Source of the DNA: an uncultured Prevotellaceae bacterium
GTDB taxonomy: Bacteria; Bacteroidota; Bacteroidia; Bacteroidales; Bacteroidaceae
Direction of reading: 5' to 3'
NCBI GenBank assembly: GCA_900315745.1
Contig: ONAG01000005.1
Coordinates: 1 to 64,000, forward strand
Length of the DNA: 64,000 bases
In this document: positions 56,735 through 64,000 of the stretch, piece after piece
How the letters are laid out: every line of letters starts with the position of its first letter
Numbering within the stretch: position 1 is the stretch's first letter
Notes under the pieces: generated by a model
Database searches by the model: none
What the model was told of the DNA's origin: nothing
Seen by the model: the letters and a program-made list of their open reading frames with translations, nothing else
Translations under genes and position numbers: made by a program

Positions 56735-56766
56735 CAAAGGTAGTGAAAGCCACTCAAAAAACCAAA
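56735..56766 (-). promoter_or_regulatory. Bacteroidetes promoter for ruvB
   Basis: On the minus strand TTTG (complement of 56763-56766), 20 bp and TACCTTTG (complement of 56735-56742). The -7 element ends 68 bp before the ruvB start. Confidence 0.65.
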
Positions 56767-56775
56767 TATTTATGG

Positions 56776-57529
56776 TTACAAATTATTCACCTCCATTTCC
56801 TTCTTCAGTCGTTTTATTTCCTCCTCTTGCTTGCGATAGGCATCCAAGGCGCGTTGCTTCAAGTCTTCGTAGGAGGCTTTCCATTGTGCGGCTTCTGCTT
56901 GTGCCTGAGCCAGTTGCTGTTGGAGGGTGGAAATGGTTTGTTCCATTTCTGTCATGCGGTTGTCTTGTTGCTGTCGATATCCCGTACGAGCTTGGTGCAT
57001 GCGCTCCTTGATACCGCCTTGCGTGACGAAAGTTCGCTCCAAGCTTTCCATGTATTTGTTCATCATCGTATCTACCTGAAAGCACAGCGTCAATCCCACA
57101 TTCGCCATCTCTTCCGCCGACCATTGTTTAAAGAATGGCTCATAGTCGCTGAGGAGGTTGTGCTTGCGGGTGAAGTCCTGCATGGGCTGAAATCTTTTGT
57201 CGTCGGCAGTCCACTGTCTCAGCTGCCTCGACTTGAGGAATTCCTCGTAGTCTTGTCGCAGTTCGCCGATTCTGGCACGGGCTACATTGAGAAGTTTCAG
57301 TTCCATCTCAGTGGAAGTCTTGCCATCCTCAGAACCTTCGACGATATTCTGCTTCACAGAGCGTGGCCTGCACCATCTGATCCACCGTGCGGTCTCCATG
57401 CTGCGGCAGGAAGCGCTCACAAAAGACATAAGTCATCTGATAGAGCACCTCCGACTTCTGATAAAACCAAAGGTCTTGCCACTTAGACACCTTCCGGAAG
57501 ATTCTGGGGATGTCATTATTATTAGCCAT
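56776..57529 (-). pseudogene. Frameshifted four-helix-bundle suffix domain gene
   Basis: Translation from 57529 gives a paralogue of the protein at 31444 up to DRTVDQMVQA, then drifts into TLCEAEYRRRF and stops near 57330. A second frame picks up at RSVKQNIVEG and continues to the proper end (RQDYEEFLKSRQLRQW, RTFVTQGGIKERMHQARTGY). Compared with the intact paralogue, two bases are missing at about 57364/57365. A terminal coiled coil is present and the nonamer tails are absent. It could be a decayed gene, an assembly error or, less likely, a programmed shift. The IS element lies 24 bp upstream of its start. Confidence 0.8.
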
Positions 57530-57553
57530 GCTTTTAATGTTTTAAAAGGTGAT

Positions 57554-58580
57554 ACCTGTTGGATGAATTAAAATAAAGCATACTTAACTTGCCCTATAGG
57601 CTTATGATTGAGAAGATTGAAATACTGCAACATAGTAAAGGCAGCCACTTTGGCAGCCATCCTTGCGAAGAGCCCTGGCGGCTGCTTTGCATAGTTGCGT
57701 ATCATCATGAGATGGTCATTCAATTGGGAGAATACAGTCTCAATTCTCTTTCTGAAACGTCTGTAAGCCCATGTAGGCGGTGTCCAGTTTTTCTGGTTCA
57801 ACCTGTATGGGACCTCAAGGGTGATATTTGCTGTTTCAAACAAATCCAGTTGCACCGGAGCGCTCAGGTAGCCTTTGTCGCCCATAATCATACAGTCGTT
57901 GTACTCCCACCGTACATCTTTGAGGTATTGCAGGTCATGCACATTGGCTGCGGTCATGTCATAGGAATGTATAACTCCGCTGATACCGCACAGGGCATGA
58001 AGCTTATAGCCGTAGTAGTACATGTTCTGCGAGGAACAATAGCCCCAGGCGGGTGCATGTTCTATATCGGTCTTTCCCATCTGACACCTGGCGGCACGGG
58101 CATTCTGGCAGACTTTCACCGGCTTGGAGTCAATGCTGAAGACGGTCTCGCCACCATCGATGGCCTTGGCAATAGATTGGCGGATATTCTCCCCAAGCAT
58201 CATGGTCAACTTGCGGCGCTGGTTGTATTGGCGACGGCTGATCAGATTGGGAATGGCATCCGGGCAATCACTGTTCAACCGATTGAAAAGATAGTTCTCG
58301 CTGTCAATACTGAATGCTTCAGCTGTGATGGAAAGTGCCACGACCTCCAAGTCGGAGAACGTGGGGACAACACCACGGCGGGGGACATTTCCTTTCTCGT
58401 TTACTTGATTTCCTGCAAATTGTTTGCATATCTCAAGGATTTTTCTGAAATTTGTAACGAAGTTGCGCATATCTACGATAATAGTACTTAATAGTTTGAA
58501 GACCACTAAGTTACTAAAAATCAACGACATGTGCAACTTTTTCATAAAAATATTTTACAAATTTAATTCAACCAACGGGT
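57554..58580 (-). mobile_element. IS982-family insertion sequence with target duplication
   Basis: A complete element of 1027 bp. Its ends are imperfect inverted repeats of about 19 bp: ACCTGTTGGATGAATTAAA at the left and ACCCGTTGGTTGAATTAAA (as read inward) at the right, two mismatches. It is flanked by 7-bp direct repeats AGGTGAT (57547-57553 and 58581-58587), the expected size for this family. Closed frame, clean ends and intact duplication imply a recent insertion. Confidence 0.9.
57568..58545 (-). CDS. IS982-family transposase
   Basis: A 325-residue DDE transposase. The catalytic triad fits D139 (FSIDSKPVKVC), D223 (MGDKGYLSAP) and E269 (RIETVFSQL). The order and spacing, and segments such as HALCGISGVI and NHKPIG near the end, point to the IS982 family. 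A later start at MRNFVTNFRKIL (about 58470) would give 300 residues and fits the average family length better. The frame is intact, so the element may be active. Confidence 0.88.
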   Translation of the reverse strand: MKKLHMSLIFSNLVVFKLLSTIIVDMRNFVTNFRKILEICKQFAGNQVNEKGNVPRRGVVPTFSDLEVVALSITAEAFSIDSENYLFNRLNSDCPDAIPNLISRRQYNQRRKLTMMLGENIRQSIAKAIDGGETVFSIDSKPVKVCQNARAARCQMGKTDIEHAPAWGYCSSQNMYYYGYKLHALCGISGVIHSYDMTAANVHDLQYLKDVRWEYNDCMIMGDKGYLSAPVQLDLFETANITLEVPYRLNQKNWTPPTWAYRRFRKRIETVFSQLNDHLMMIRNYAKQPPGLFARMAAKVAAFTMLQYFNLLNHKPIGQVKYALF

Positions 58581-58600
58581 AGGTGATTATTATATTTATA

Positions 58601-58681
58601 GAAGCTATAGAAACTATAGAAGCTATAGAAGCAAAAGTGTCTATCTCCTCTATCTCCTCTATCGCATCTATCATTAGCTTC
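58601..58681. repeat. Array of nine 9-bp units upstream of the IS element
   Basis: From 58601: four units of the gaagctata type, then gtgtctatc, two tcctctatc, gcatctatc and attagcttc. The period is 9 bp throughout but the unit differs from the TCTGATTAY family. Without the IS element this array would lie about 38 bp upstream of the four-helix-suffix pseudogene. Confidence 0.8.
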
Positions 58682-58809
58682 TTGGCTACAAAATTACGAA
58701 TAAATCTTGGATTTATGAGCCAGCCGAAAAAAATAATTCCCCAAAAATTTGGCTGATTCAACTAATTGATGTAATTTTGCAATCTGAAATTTGCCCTTGG
58801 GCAATTAGA

Positions 58810-58883
58810 GGGCTTTTAGCTCAGTTGGTTAGAGCAACAGACTCATAATCTGGAGGTCGTAGGTTCAAGCCCTACATGGCCCA
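58810..58883 (+). tRNA. tRNA with CAU anticodon (tRNA-Met, elongator type; tRNA-Ile2 possible)
   Basis: A 74-nt cloverleaf: acceptor GGGCTTT with ATGGCCC, D-arm GCTC/GAGC, anticodon loop CTCATAA giving CAU, T-arm GTAGG/CCTAC with TTCAAGC. Acceptor position 6 is a U-U mismatch and pair 27-43 is A-G. The 3' CCA is not encoded. The first base pair is G-C, so it is not the initiator. CAU is also used by tRNA-Ile2 (lysidine-modified), which sequence alone cannot exclude. Confidence 0.9.
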
Positions 58884-58886
58884 CCT

Positions 58887-58914
58887 GGAGAGCACTATGG
58901 CAATGGTGCTCTCC
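58887..58914 (+). terminator. Terminator after the tRNA gene
   Basis: Arms GGAGAGCAC (58887-58895) and GTGCTCTCC (58906-58914) pair perfectly around a 10-base loop, then TTTCCATTTT. Confidence 0.8.
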
Positions 58915-59058
58915 TTTCCATTTTATAGGAACTCCTCAAATCACAAAGAGAGATAAAAACCCCTCACTCCACAAAGAGAAAAAACTCTCCATAAAAACCT
59001 TCTTATATAACAATGTAACACTTTTCTATCATAAAGAGAAGTAAAAAACGAGAAAAAC

Positions 59059-60546
59059 ATGGCCAATCTGAAATCGCTTGCCAAGGACACTGCCATTTAT
59101 GGCTTGAGCAGCATTGTGGCACGTTTTGTCAATTATCTGCTCGTGCCAATACAGACATCGAAATTTGCCTCTACAGGAGGCGAATATGGCATCATCACCA
59201 ATGTCTATGCTTATGTGGCGATTCTCATCATGCTGCTCACCTTTGGCATGGAGACCACATTCTTCAGATTCATGAACAAGGAGGGCATGAATCGTGAGAA
59301 GGTGTATTCCACCGTGCTTAGGATGGTAGGAACAGTGGGAGTAGTTTCTTCCTTGATAATGTTGCTCTTCTGTCGTCAGATAGCGGAATTGTTGGGGTAT
59401 GGCAACCATCCAGAATATGTGGTGGTGATGTATCTCACAGTTGCTCTCGATGCCTTCACCGCCATTGCGTTCGCCTATCTGAGGTGTGAGCATCGTCCGA
59501 TAAAGTTCGCATCCCTGAAAATTGCCAATATTGCATTGAACATTGTGCTCAACCTGGTTTATTTCTTTGGATTGCCAATGCTTCATCTCAATCCTTTTGG
59601 CATCTATGGAGAGACATTCCATTATGATGTGGCATGGGTGTTCTACATCAATCTTTTCTGTTCTATGGTCAATCTCGTTTTCCTGCACAAGGAACTTAGA
59701 GGCATCAATCATGGATTCGACAAGAAGATGTGCCGCCAGATGTTGTCGTACGCTTGGCCCATCCTCGTCATGGGAATAGCCGGACAGCTCAACCAATGTC
59801 TTTCGCAGATAATGTTTCCGAAGGTCTATCCGGGGAGCGATGCCTTTAGTGAGTTGGCAATATATGGCGCCTGCATCAAGATAGCTATGATCATGATGAT
59901 GATCACCCAGGCTTTCCGTTTTGCCTACGAACCGTTTGTCTTCAGCAAGGTGAAAGATAGGGACAGCAAGGAGGTCTATGCCCAGACGATGAAATACTAC
60001 ATCATTTTCACCTTGCTGGCTTTCCTTGTCGTGATGGCATATCTCCACTTGCTCAAGTTCCTTATCGGTGAGAGTTATTGGAGTGGTCTGCGCGTGGTGC
60101 CGATAGTGATGGCAGCTGAAATCATTTTTGGCATTTTCTTCAACCTTTCATTCTGGTACAAGCTCACCGACCGCACTATTTGGGGAGCCTATTTCTCAGG
60201 CATTGGCGCTGTGGTGCTCTTCACCATCAACCTGCTCCTTATCCCACGCTATAGTTACATGGCGTGTGCTTGGGCGGGTCTTGTGGCATACACCGTTTCC
60301 ATGTTGCTGTCATATTTCATAGGACAGAAATATTTCCCCGTGGCTTACCCCCTGTGCGACATCTTCTCTTATCTTGTCGTGGCGGTTTTGCTGTTTGTGG
60401 GCATTCATTTCGCTTCTGCCAACCTCCCGCTGTGGGGCTCGTTGACAGTGAACACCTTACTCGTGGGACTTTTCGTGGCTTATACGGTGAAGCGTGACTT
60501 CCCTTTGTCGAACCTGCCTTACATAGGAAAATACTTCAAGAAATAA
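59059..60546 (+). CDS. Oligosaccharide flippase family protein (Wzx-like)
   Basis: A 495-residue integral membrane protein with about 12-14 helices of the polysaccharide-export/MATE type. The start MANLKSLAKDTAIYGLSSIV is typical (signal anchor, then repeated six-helix halves). It would move lipid-linked glycan units across the inner membrane. The neighbours are a tRNA and an S46 peptidase, so no glycan cluster indicates the cargo. It ends 17 bp before the S46 gene. Confidence 0.82.
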   Translation: MANLKSLAKDTAIYGLSSIVARFVNYLLVPIQTSKFASTGGEYGIITNVYAYVAILIMLLTFGMETTFFRFMNKEGMNREKVYSTVLRMVGTVGVVSSLIMLLFCRQIAELLGYGNHPEYVVVMYLTVALDAFTAIAFAYLRCEHRPIKFASLKIANIALNIVLNLVYFFGLPMLHLNPFGIYGETFHYDVAWVFYINLFCSMVNLVFLHKELRGINHGFDKKMCRQMLSYAWPILVMGIAGQLNQCLSQIMFPKVYPGSDAFSELAIYGACIKIAMIMMMITQAFRFAYEPFVFSKVKDRDSKEVYAQTMKYYIIFTLLAFLVVMAYLHLLKFLIGESYWSGLRVVPIVMAAEIIFGIFFNLSFWYKLTDRTIWGAYFSGIGAVVLFTINLLLIPRYSYMACAWAGLVAYTVSMLLSYFIGQKYFPVAYPLCDIFSYLVVAVLLFVGIHFASANLPLWGSLTVNTLLVGLFVAYTVKRDFPLSNLPYIGKYFKK

Positions 60547-60563
60547 CTATAAAAAACAAAGAT

Positions 60564-62684
60564 ATGATAATGAGAAAAATTGCTTTGCTCATCACCGGTC
60601 TGACCATGTTGTCACATGCCAAGGCCGATGAGGGTATGTGGACCATCTACAACCTGCCGCCACAAGTGTATGAGATCATGCAGAACGAGGGTTTCAGCAT
60701 GAGTTACAACGACCTGTGTTATGGAGAAATGGCATTGAAGAATGCCGTTGTCAATTTCAGTGGGTATTGTTCGGGTGTTGTCGTCTCTCCCAATGGATTG
60801 GTGTTCACCAACCACCATTGTGGGTTCGAATCCATCCGCAGCCATTCCACTGTGGAACACGACTACATGCTCAATGGATTTTATGCCAAGAGCTATGAGG
60901 AGGAGTTGCCCAACAAGAACATGTTTGTGAGTTTCATGGTAGATCAGACCGACATCACCGACCGCGTGATGGCTTTAGGATACGAAAACATGGGTGCCCT
61001 GCTGAAAGAGGTGCTTATAGACTCGCTTACCAATGCCATGACCGACTCGGTGAAACGCATCGACAAGACATTGCATGTGAACATCGACCCGTTCTATGAA
61101 GGCAACAAGTTTTATGCCACCACATACCAGGACTTCACCGACCTGAGACTCGTCTTCACCGTACCAAAGTCGATGGGAAAGTTCGGTGGAGAGACCGACA
61201 ACTGGATGTGGCCAAGACAGACATGCGACTTCTCCGTCTTCCGTGTCTATGCAGACCCCAAGACCAACGGACCGGCAGAATATAGCGAGGAAAATGTGCC
61301 ATACCACCCAAAACGTTGGGCGCAGGTGTCGATGCAGGGATACAAGGATGGCGACTTCGCCATGACGATGGGATATCCCGGAAGCACCAGCAGGTATCTC
61401 TCGTCGTATGGCATCAAGCAGATGCGTGATGCGGAGAATGCCGTCAGGGCACAGGTGAGGGGCGTAAAGCAAGAGGTGATGATAAAGCACATGAGAGCCA
61501 GTGAGGCCGTGCGCATCAAATACGACAGCGAGTATGCTTCAAGTTCAAACTATTGGAAAAACGCCATCGGCATGAACAAGTGCATCGACTCCATCGGCAT
61601 CATCAGCCAGAAAGCTGCATATGAGGAGAAGATCCGCCAATGGCAGGACTCCACAGGGTATCTCAAGGACAAACTCGACTTCGCTGAGCTGGAGAAGATG
61701 TATGCGGAAAATATGAAGCCTAACTATACCCTGAACAACCTCTATGAGTCTTTCTTCCGTACAAGCGAGTTCTTCAAGAGGGCAAGGAAGATGCAGGGTG
61801 GCATGCCTATCAAAGGACCGGAAGACAAGCCCAAAAAGCAGTATTACCTCTTCAAGGACAACAGCGACTCGTGGGACGAGGCGCTCGACAAGGAGGTGCT
61901 CGCTGCCATGCTCAAGAATTACGCCCAACAGGTGGATGCCGAATGCTTGCCAAAGTTCTACTCGGAGATAAAGACGAAATACGGCAACAACTACTCCGCA
62001 TACGTTGACTACCTCTACAAGAAGTCAATGCTCATGAAGAAAGGGAAGAAAATCTATTTCAACAAGAAGAGTTTCAAGAAAGACCCTGGTGTGAAATTTG
62101 GTGCTGATGTCATGGAAATCCTATACGACCAAATGCTGAAGATGAGTGCTAACGAAGAGAAAATCATGACTCAGGAAAAGTACCTCTGCGATGCAATAGT
62201 CAGGATGGAACAAGACCAGCCACACTATAGCGATGCCAACTTCACCATGCGCTTGAGCTACGGACAGGTGGGTGAGTACTTGCTCAACGGACAGCCTTCG
62301 GGATATTACACCACGGCAGAGAGCATCGTGGAGAAGATGGACAGAGCCAACGAGGTGATAGAGTATGAGGCAGAACCCATCATGAGGCAGTTGCTGTCTG
62401 CGTCTGATTTCGGTCCTTACACCGACAAGACCACTGGCAAGATGCAGCTCTGCTTCCTCACCAACAACGACATCACCGGCGGAAACAGCGGTTCACCGAT
62501 GTTCAATGGCAAGGGTGAACTCATTGGTCTGGCTTTCGACGGCAACTGGGACAGCTTGTCAAGCGACATCTTCTTCGACAAGCAATTGGCTCGCTGCATC
62601 GGTGTGGATATCCGATTTGTGCTCTTCATGATGGACAGATGGGGACATGCCGACCGTCTGATTCGCGAAATCAATGCCAAATAA
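60564..62684 (+). CDS. S46 family dipeptidyl-peptidase (DPP7/DPP11 type)
   Basis: A 706-residue periplasmic serine exopeptidase that removes dipeptides from N-termini. A signal peptide spans about 3-21. The triad is His84 or its neighbour (TNHHCGF), Asp222 (TCDFSVFR) and Ser642 (TGGNSGSPMFN). The N-terminal-amine site includes WMWPRQTCDF. The residue equivalent to Gly673 of DPP7 / Arg673 of DPP11, which sets the P1 preference, is Ser667 (SLSSDIFF), 25 residues after the catalytic Ser as in the P. gingivalis DPP7. Asp/Glu or hydrophobic specificity therefore cannot be assigned. Confidence 0.9.
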   Translation: MIMRKIALLITGLTMLSHAKADEGMWTIYNLPPQVYEIMQNEGFSMSYNDLCYGEMALKNAVVNFSGYCSGVVVSPNGLVFTNHHCGFESIRSHSTVEHDYMLNGFYAKSYEEELPNKNMFVSFMVDQTDITDRVMALGYENMGALLKEVLIDSLTNAMTDSVKRIDKTLHVNIDPFYEGNKFYATTYQDFTDLRLVFTVPKSMGKFGGETDNWMWPRQTCDFSVFRVYADPKTNGPAEYSEENVPYHPKRWAQVSMQGYKDGDFAMTMGYPGSTSRYLSSYGIKQMRDAENAVRAQVRGVKQEVMIKHMRASEAVRIKYDSEYASSSNYWKNAIGMNKCIDSIGIISQKAAYEEKIRQWQDSTGYLKDKLDFAELEKMYAENMKPNYTLNNLYESFFRTSEFFKRARKMQGGMPIKGPEDKPKKQYYLFKDNSDSWDEALDKEVLAAMLKNYAQQVDAECLPKFYSEIKTKYGNNYSAYVDYLYKKSMLMKKGKKIYFNKKSFKKDPGVKFGADVMEILYDQMLKMSANEEKIMTQEKYLCDAIVRMEQDQPHYSDANFTMRLSYGQVGEYLLNGQPSGYYTTAESIVEKMDRANEVIEYEAEPIMRQLLSASDFGPYTDKTTGKMQLCFLTNNDITGGNSGSPMFNGKGELIGLAFDGNWDSLSSDIFFDKQLARCIGVDIRFVLFMMDRWGHADRLIREINAK

Positions 62685-62743
62685 TAGGTGACATTTTTCA
62701 GTGACAAATAGCATGTGATTTGACCTTAATAATATTTAGAGAA

Positions 62744-62794
62744 GAAAACCAAAGAATCCATGGAACTTGAAATTCCATGGATTTTTTGGTTTTC
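62744..62794 (+). terminator. Terminator after the S46 peptidase gene
   Basis: A 22-bp stem with one G-T pair (62744-62765 with 62773-62794) and a 7-base loop; the 3' arm is T-rich (ATTTTTTGG). It is 60 bp after the stop. Confidence 0.85.
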
Positions 62795-62976
62795 TGTTTT
62801 CCTCGACGGGGTGACCCATGCCAAAATCACGTTTTCTGCGCAAATAGAGCTTCTCTGCGCAACAATGCTGACGATTATTCGACACTTTAACTCACATTTT
62901 ATGGGGATAATTGTAACTTTGCAGAAAGAAAAAAGGAAAACACAAAGTGTAACCTTGTAACCTATTTTAATACAAT

Positions 62977-63378
62977 TCAATGCAACTCGTCGGTCATGTC
63001 GGCAGTTTTTTCAATGTTCTCTTGATGCGCTTGGATTTGCTTTTTCAGTTGCTTCACTTCATCGGGGACGGCATACTTCAACTGCTCGGCCAACTCCTCC
63101 TGCTGTTTCCGAAGCATTTCTATCATCCCTTTCTGCTCTTCCAGTTCGTCTTCCTGCTGCTCGAGTTTACTGCTCTGCTGTTCGAGCTCTTTCACCCTCT
63201 GATTTATCTCCCTGCCTTGCTCTTTGTTCTGCTCCATCAGCATATTCTGGTTCTCCACCAACTTCTTGTTTGTGTCGATAATCTTCTTCGCACTGGCATT
63301 CAGAACAAAAATAGTGATAATAAAGGCTATCACTAATGCTATGAAAATGGCGGCAATAAGCAAATGGGTAGTTGGCAT
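62977..63378 (-). CDS. Small membrane-anchored coiled-coil protein
   Basis: A 133-residue protein with one N-terminal helix (LLIAAIFIALVIAFIITIFVL, residues 6-26, 21 residues, shown in two parts LLIAAIFIALV and IAFIITIFVL) and a long Glu/Gln/Lys-rich coiled coil from about residue 35 to 115 (KKLVENQNMLMEQNKEQ, KELEQQSSKLEQQEDELEE). No enzyme motif. It is probably a cytoplasm- or periplasm-facing scaffold; I do not recognise a family. Confidence 0.6.
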   Translation of the reverse strand: MPTTHLLIAAIFIALVIAFIITIFVLNASAKKIIDTNKKLVENQNMLMEQNKEQGREINQRVKELEQQSSKLEQQEDELEEQKGMIEMLRKQQEELAEQLKYAVPDEVKQLKKQIQAHQENIEKTADMTDELH

Positions 63379-63459
63379 GGATAGTTTTTGTGTTTAAGTG
63401 CAAAATTGCAAATTTTTTCACTAAAACCGACCGTAAACGCTCATTTATCAAAAAAAATA

Positions 63460-63484
63460 TGCGCAGAATTGAGTATTCTGCGCA
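63460..63484 (-). terminator. Terminator of the helicase gene
   Basis: A 10-bp stem (63460-63469 with 63475-63484) around a 5-base loop, core GCGCAGAAT. On the minus strand it is followed by TATTTTTTT, as expected for an intrinsic terminator about 60 bp after the stop at 63547. Confidence 0.85.
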
Positions 63485-63546
63485 AAATCTTTCGATTGAG
63501 GGGAGTCAAGGCAATAAGAGCCTGCTACGAAGTCGATGAAAGAATC

Positions 63547-64000
63547 TTATTTCTTCTTTTTCTTGGGTTTCCTTCTTGCCCATCCGTCTTCGGAGAAGTC
63601 TGGCTCTTCACCTTTCAAGATGATGTCGTGACCTTGGAAGAACTGTCGCCAGTCATCCTGACGTCCGCTTTCCATTCTGGCGGCACCTCGCGTGCCTTTC
63701 TTCGTCTGACGAGGTTCTTCTTGAGCCTTGCGACCACGTTTTTCCTTTTTCTCGAAGCGTGCAAAGTTGTCGGCTGGCTTGTCGTCCTTACGTGAAGACC
63801 TCCTTCCAGATGCTGATGAGGAACGGTCTGAGGCGGCTTTCCTGTCATTGGAAGACCTGCTGCCTCTGCCATGGCCTTTCTCGTCGGCGTCGTTGCATCT
63901 CACCTCGCGGCCTTTGTAAGTAGTGCCGTCGAGCGACTGCATCACCAACTCTGCATCCTCTTCTGGCACCTCGATATAGGCAAATTTGCTCATCAAGTCG
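63547..64000 (-). CDS. 3' end of a DEAD-box RNA helicase (DbpA-type RNA-binding tail)
   Basis: The frame is open to the edge of the window, so the N-terminus (ATPase core) lies outside. The visible start is DLMSKFAYIEVPEEDAELVM, the DbpA/CsdA-type RNA-recognition fold. A basic, Ser/Arg/Lys-rich tail follows (RGSRSSNDRKAASDRSSSAS) and ends KPKKKKK. Bacteroidetes have several such helicases with long basic tails, used in ribosome assembly and cold adaptation. Which one cannot be said from the tail. Confidence 0.8.
   Translation of the reverse strand, partial: DLMSKFAYIEVPEEDAELVMQSLDGTTYKGREVRCNDADEKGHGRGSRSSNDRKAASDRSSSASGRRSSRKDDKPADNFARFEKKEKRGRKAQEEPRQTKKGTRGAARMESGRQDDWRQFFQGHDIILKGEEPDFSEDGWARRKPKKKKK

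Noticed and set aside
62914..62921. + strand promoter element TAACTTTG
   Set aside because: No TTTG at the right distance and no gene downstream on that strand; it faces the end of the minus-strand coiled-coil gene.

Overview
The window looks like chromosomal DNA of a Bacteroidales bacterium, most likely the Prevotella lineage. The signs are: Bacteroidetes-type promoters (TTTG, 19-21 bp, TAnnTTTG) before many genes with no strong Shine-Dalgarno sites; a PorZ-like type IX secretion protein with a C-terminal sorting domain; an S46 dipeptidyl-peptidase; the long form of IspG; a three-subunit SdhC/A/B complex of the fumarate reductase type; a four-helix-bundle-suffix protein; and IS982-family DNA. 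Most of the window is core metabolism and information processing. The only clear mobile element is one insertion sequence near 58 kb.

Layout. 0-0.5 kb: tail of an AAA-ATPase/PD-(D/E)XK-like protein, followed by three ~87-bp repeats. 0.85-11.9 kb (+): GH3-type adenylating enzyme, Ig-like lipoprotein, DUF3108 protein, leuS, YitT-like membrane protein, XTP/dITP pyrophosphatase and a PorZ-like protein, several joined by 4-bp overlaps. 11.9-12.46 kb: a non-coding AT-rich gap full of DnaA boxes. 12.46-15.1 kb (+): mutS. 15.1-20.0 kb (-): lgt, ychF, polA. 20.1-21.1 kb (+): polyprenyl diphosphate synthase. 21.3-27.6 kb (-): deoC, mazG-like, dtd, uvrC, apt, mnmG. 27.8-31.2 kb (+): sdhC-sdhA-sdhB with a consensus promoter and a strong terminator. 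31.4-38.7 kb (+): four-helix-suffix protein with nonamer arrays, U32 peptidase-like protein, sufE, a SpoU-type RNA methyltransferase, a GH30-like glycosidase and a LemA/DUF2207 pair. 38.8-44.1 kb (-): aldo/keto reductase, ispG, purE, PAP2-like protein, rpoN. 44.6 kb (+): PepSY-like secreted protein. 45.2-57.5 kb (-): HAD phosphatase, C1 peptidase, S41 protease, parE, a GNAT-like protein, a SAM methyltransferase, a LemA/TPM pair, ybeY, coaD, ruvB and a frameshifted four-helix-suffix gene. 57.55-58.58 kb: intact IS982-family element with a 7-bp target duplication. 58.8-64 kb: a CAU-anticodon tRNA, a flippase, an S46 peptidase, a small coiled-coil membrane protein and the 3' end of a DEAD-box helicase.

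Main discovery. The gap between the PorZ-like gene and mutS is a strong candidate for the chromosomal replication origin. It holds three exact and five one-mismatch DnaA boxes in about 410 bp, including a perfectly inverted pair, next to a very AT-rich stretch. Four ParB (parS) sites, two matching the consensus exactly and two matching 15 of 16 bases, lie at 6.0, 21.0, 25.0 and 25.6 kb, on both sides of this gap. The + strand turns G-rich at mutS. dnaA, parA and parB are not in the window.

Second theme. Arrays of 9-bp units occur at four places. Three share the same nonamer family: one is non-coding after the prenyl synthase gene and two are inside the four-helix-suffix gene. The fourth lies just upstream of the broken four-helix-suffix paralogue, from which it is now separated by the insertion sequence.
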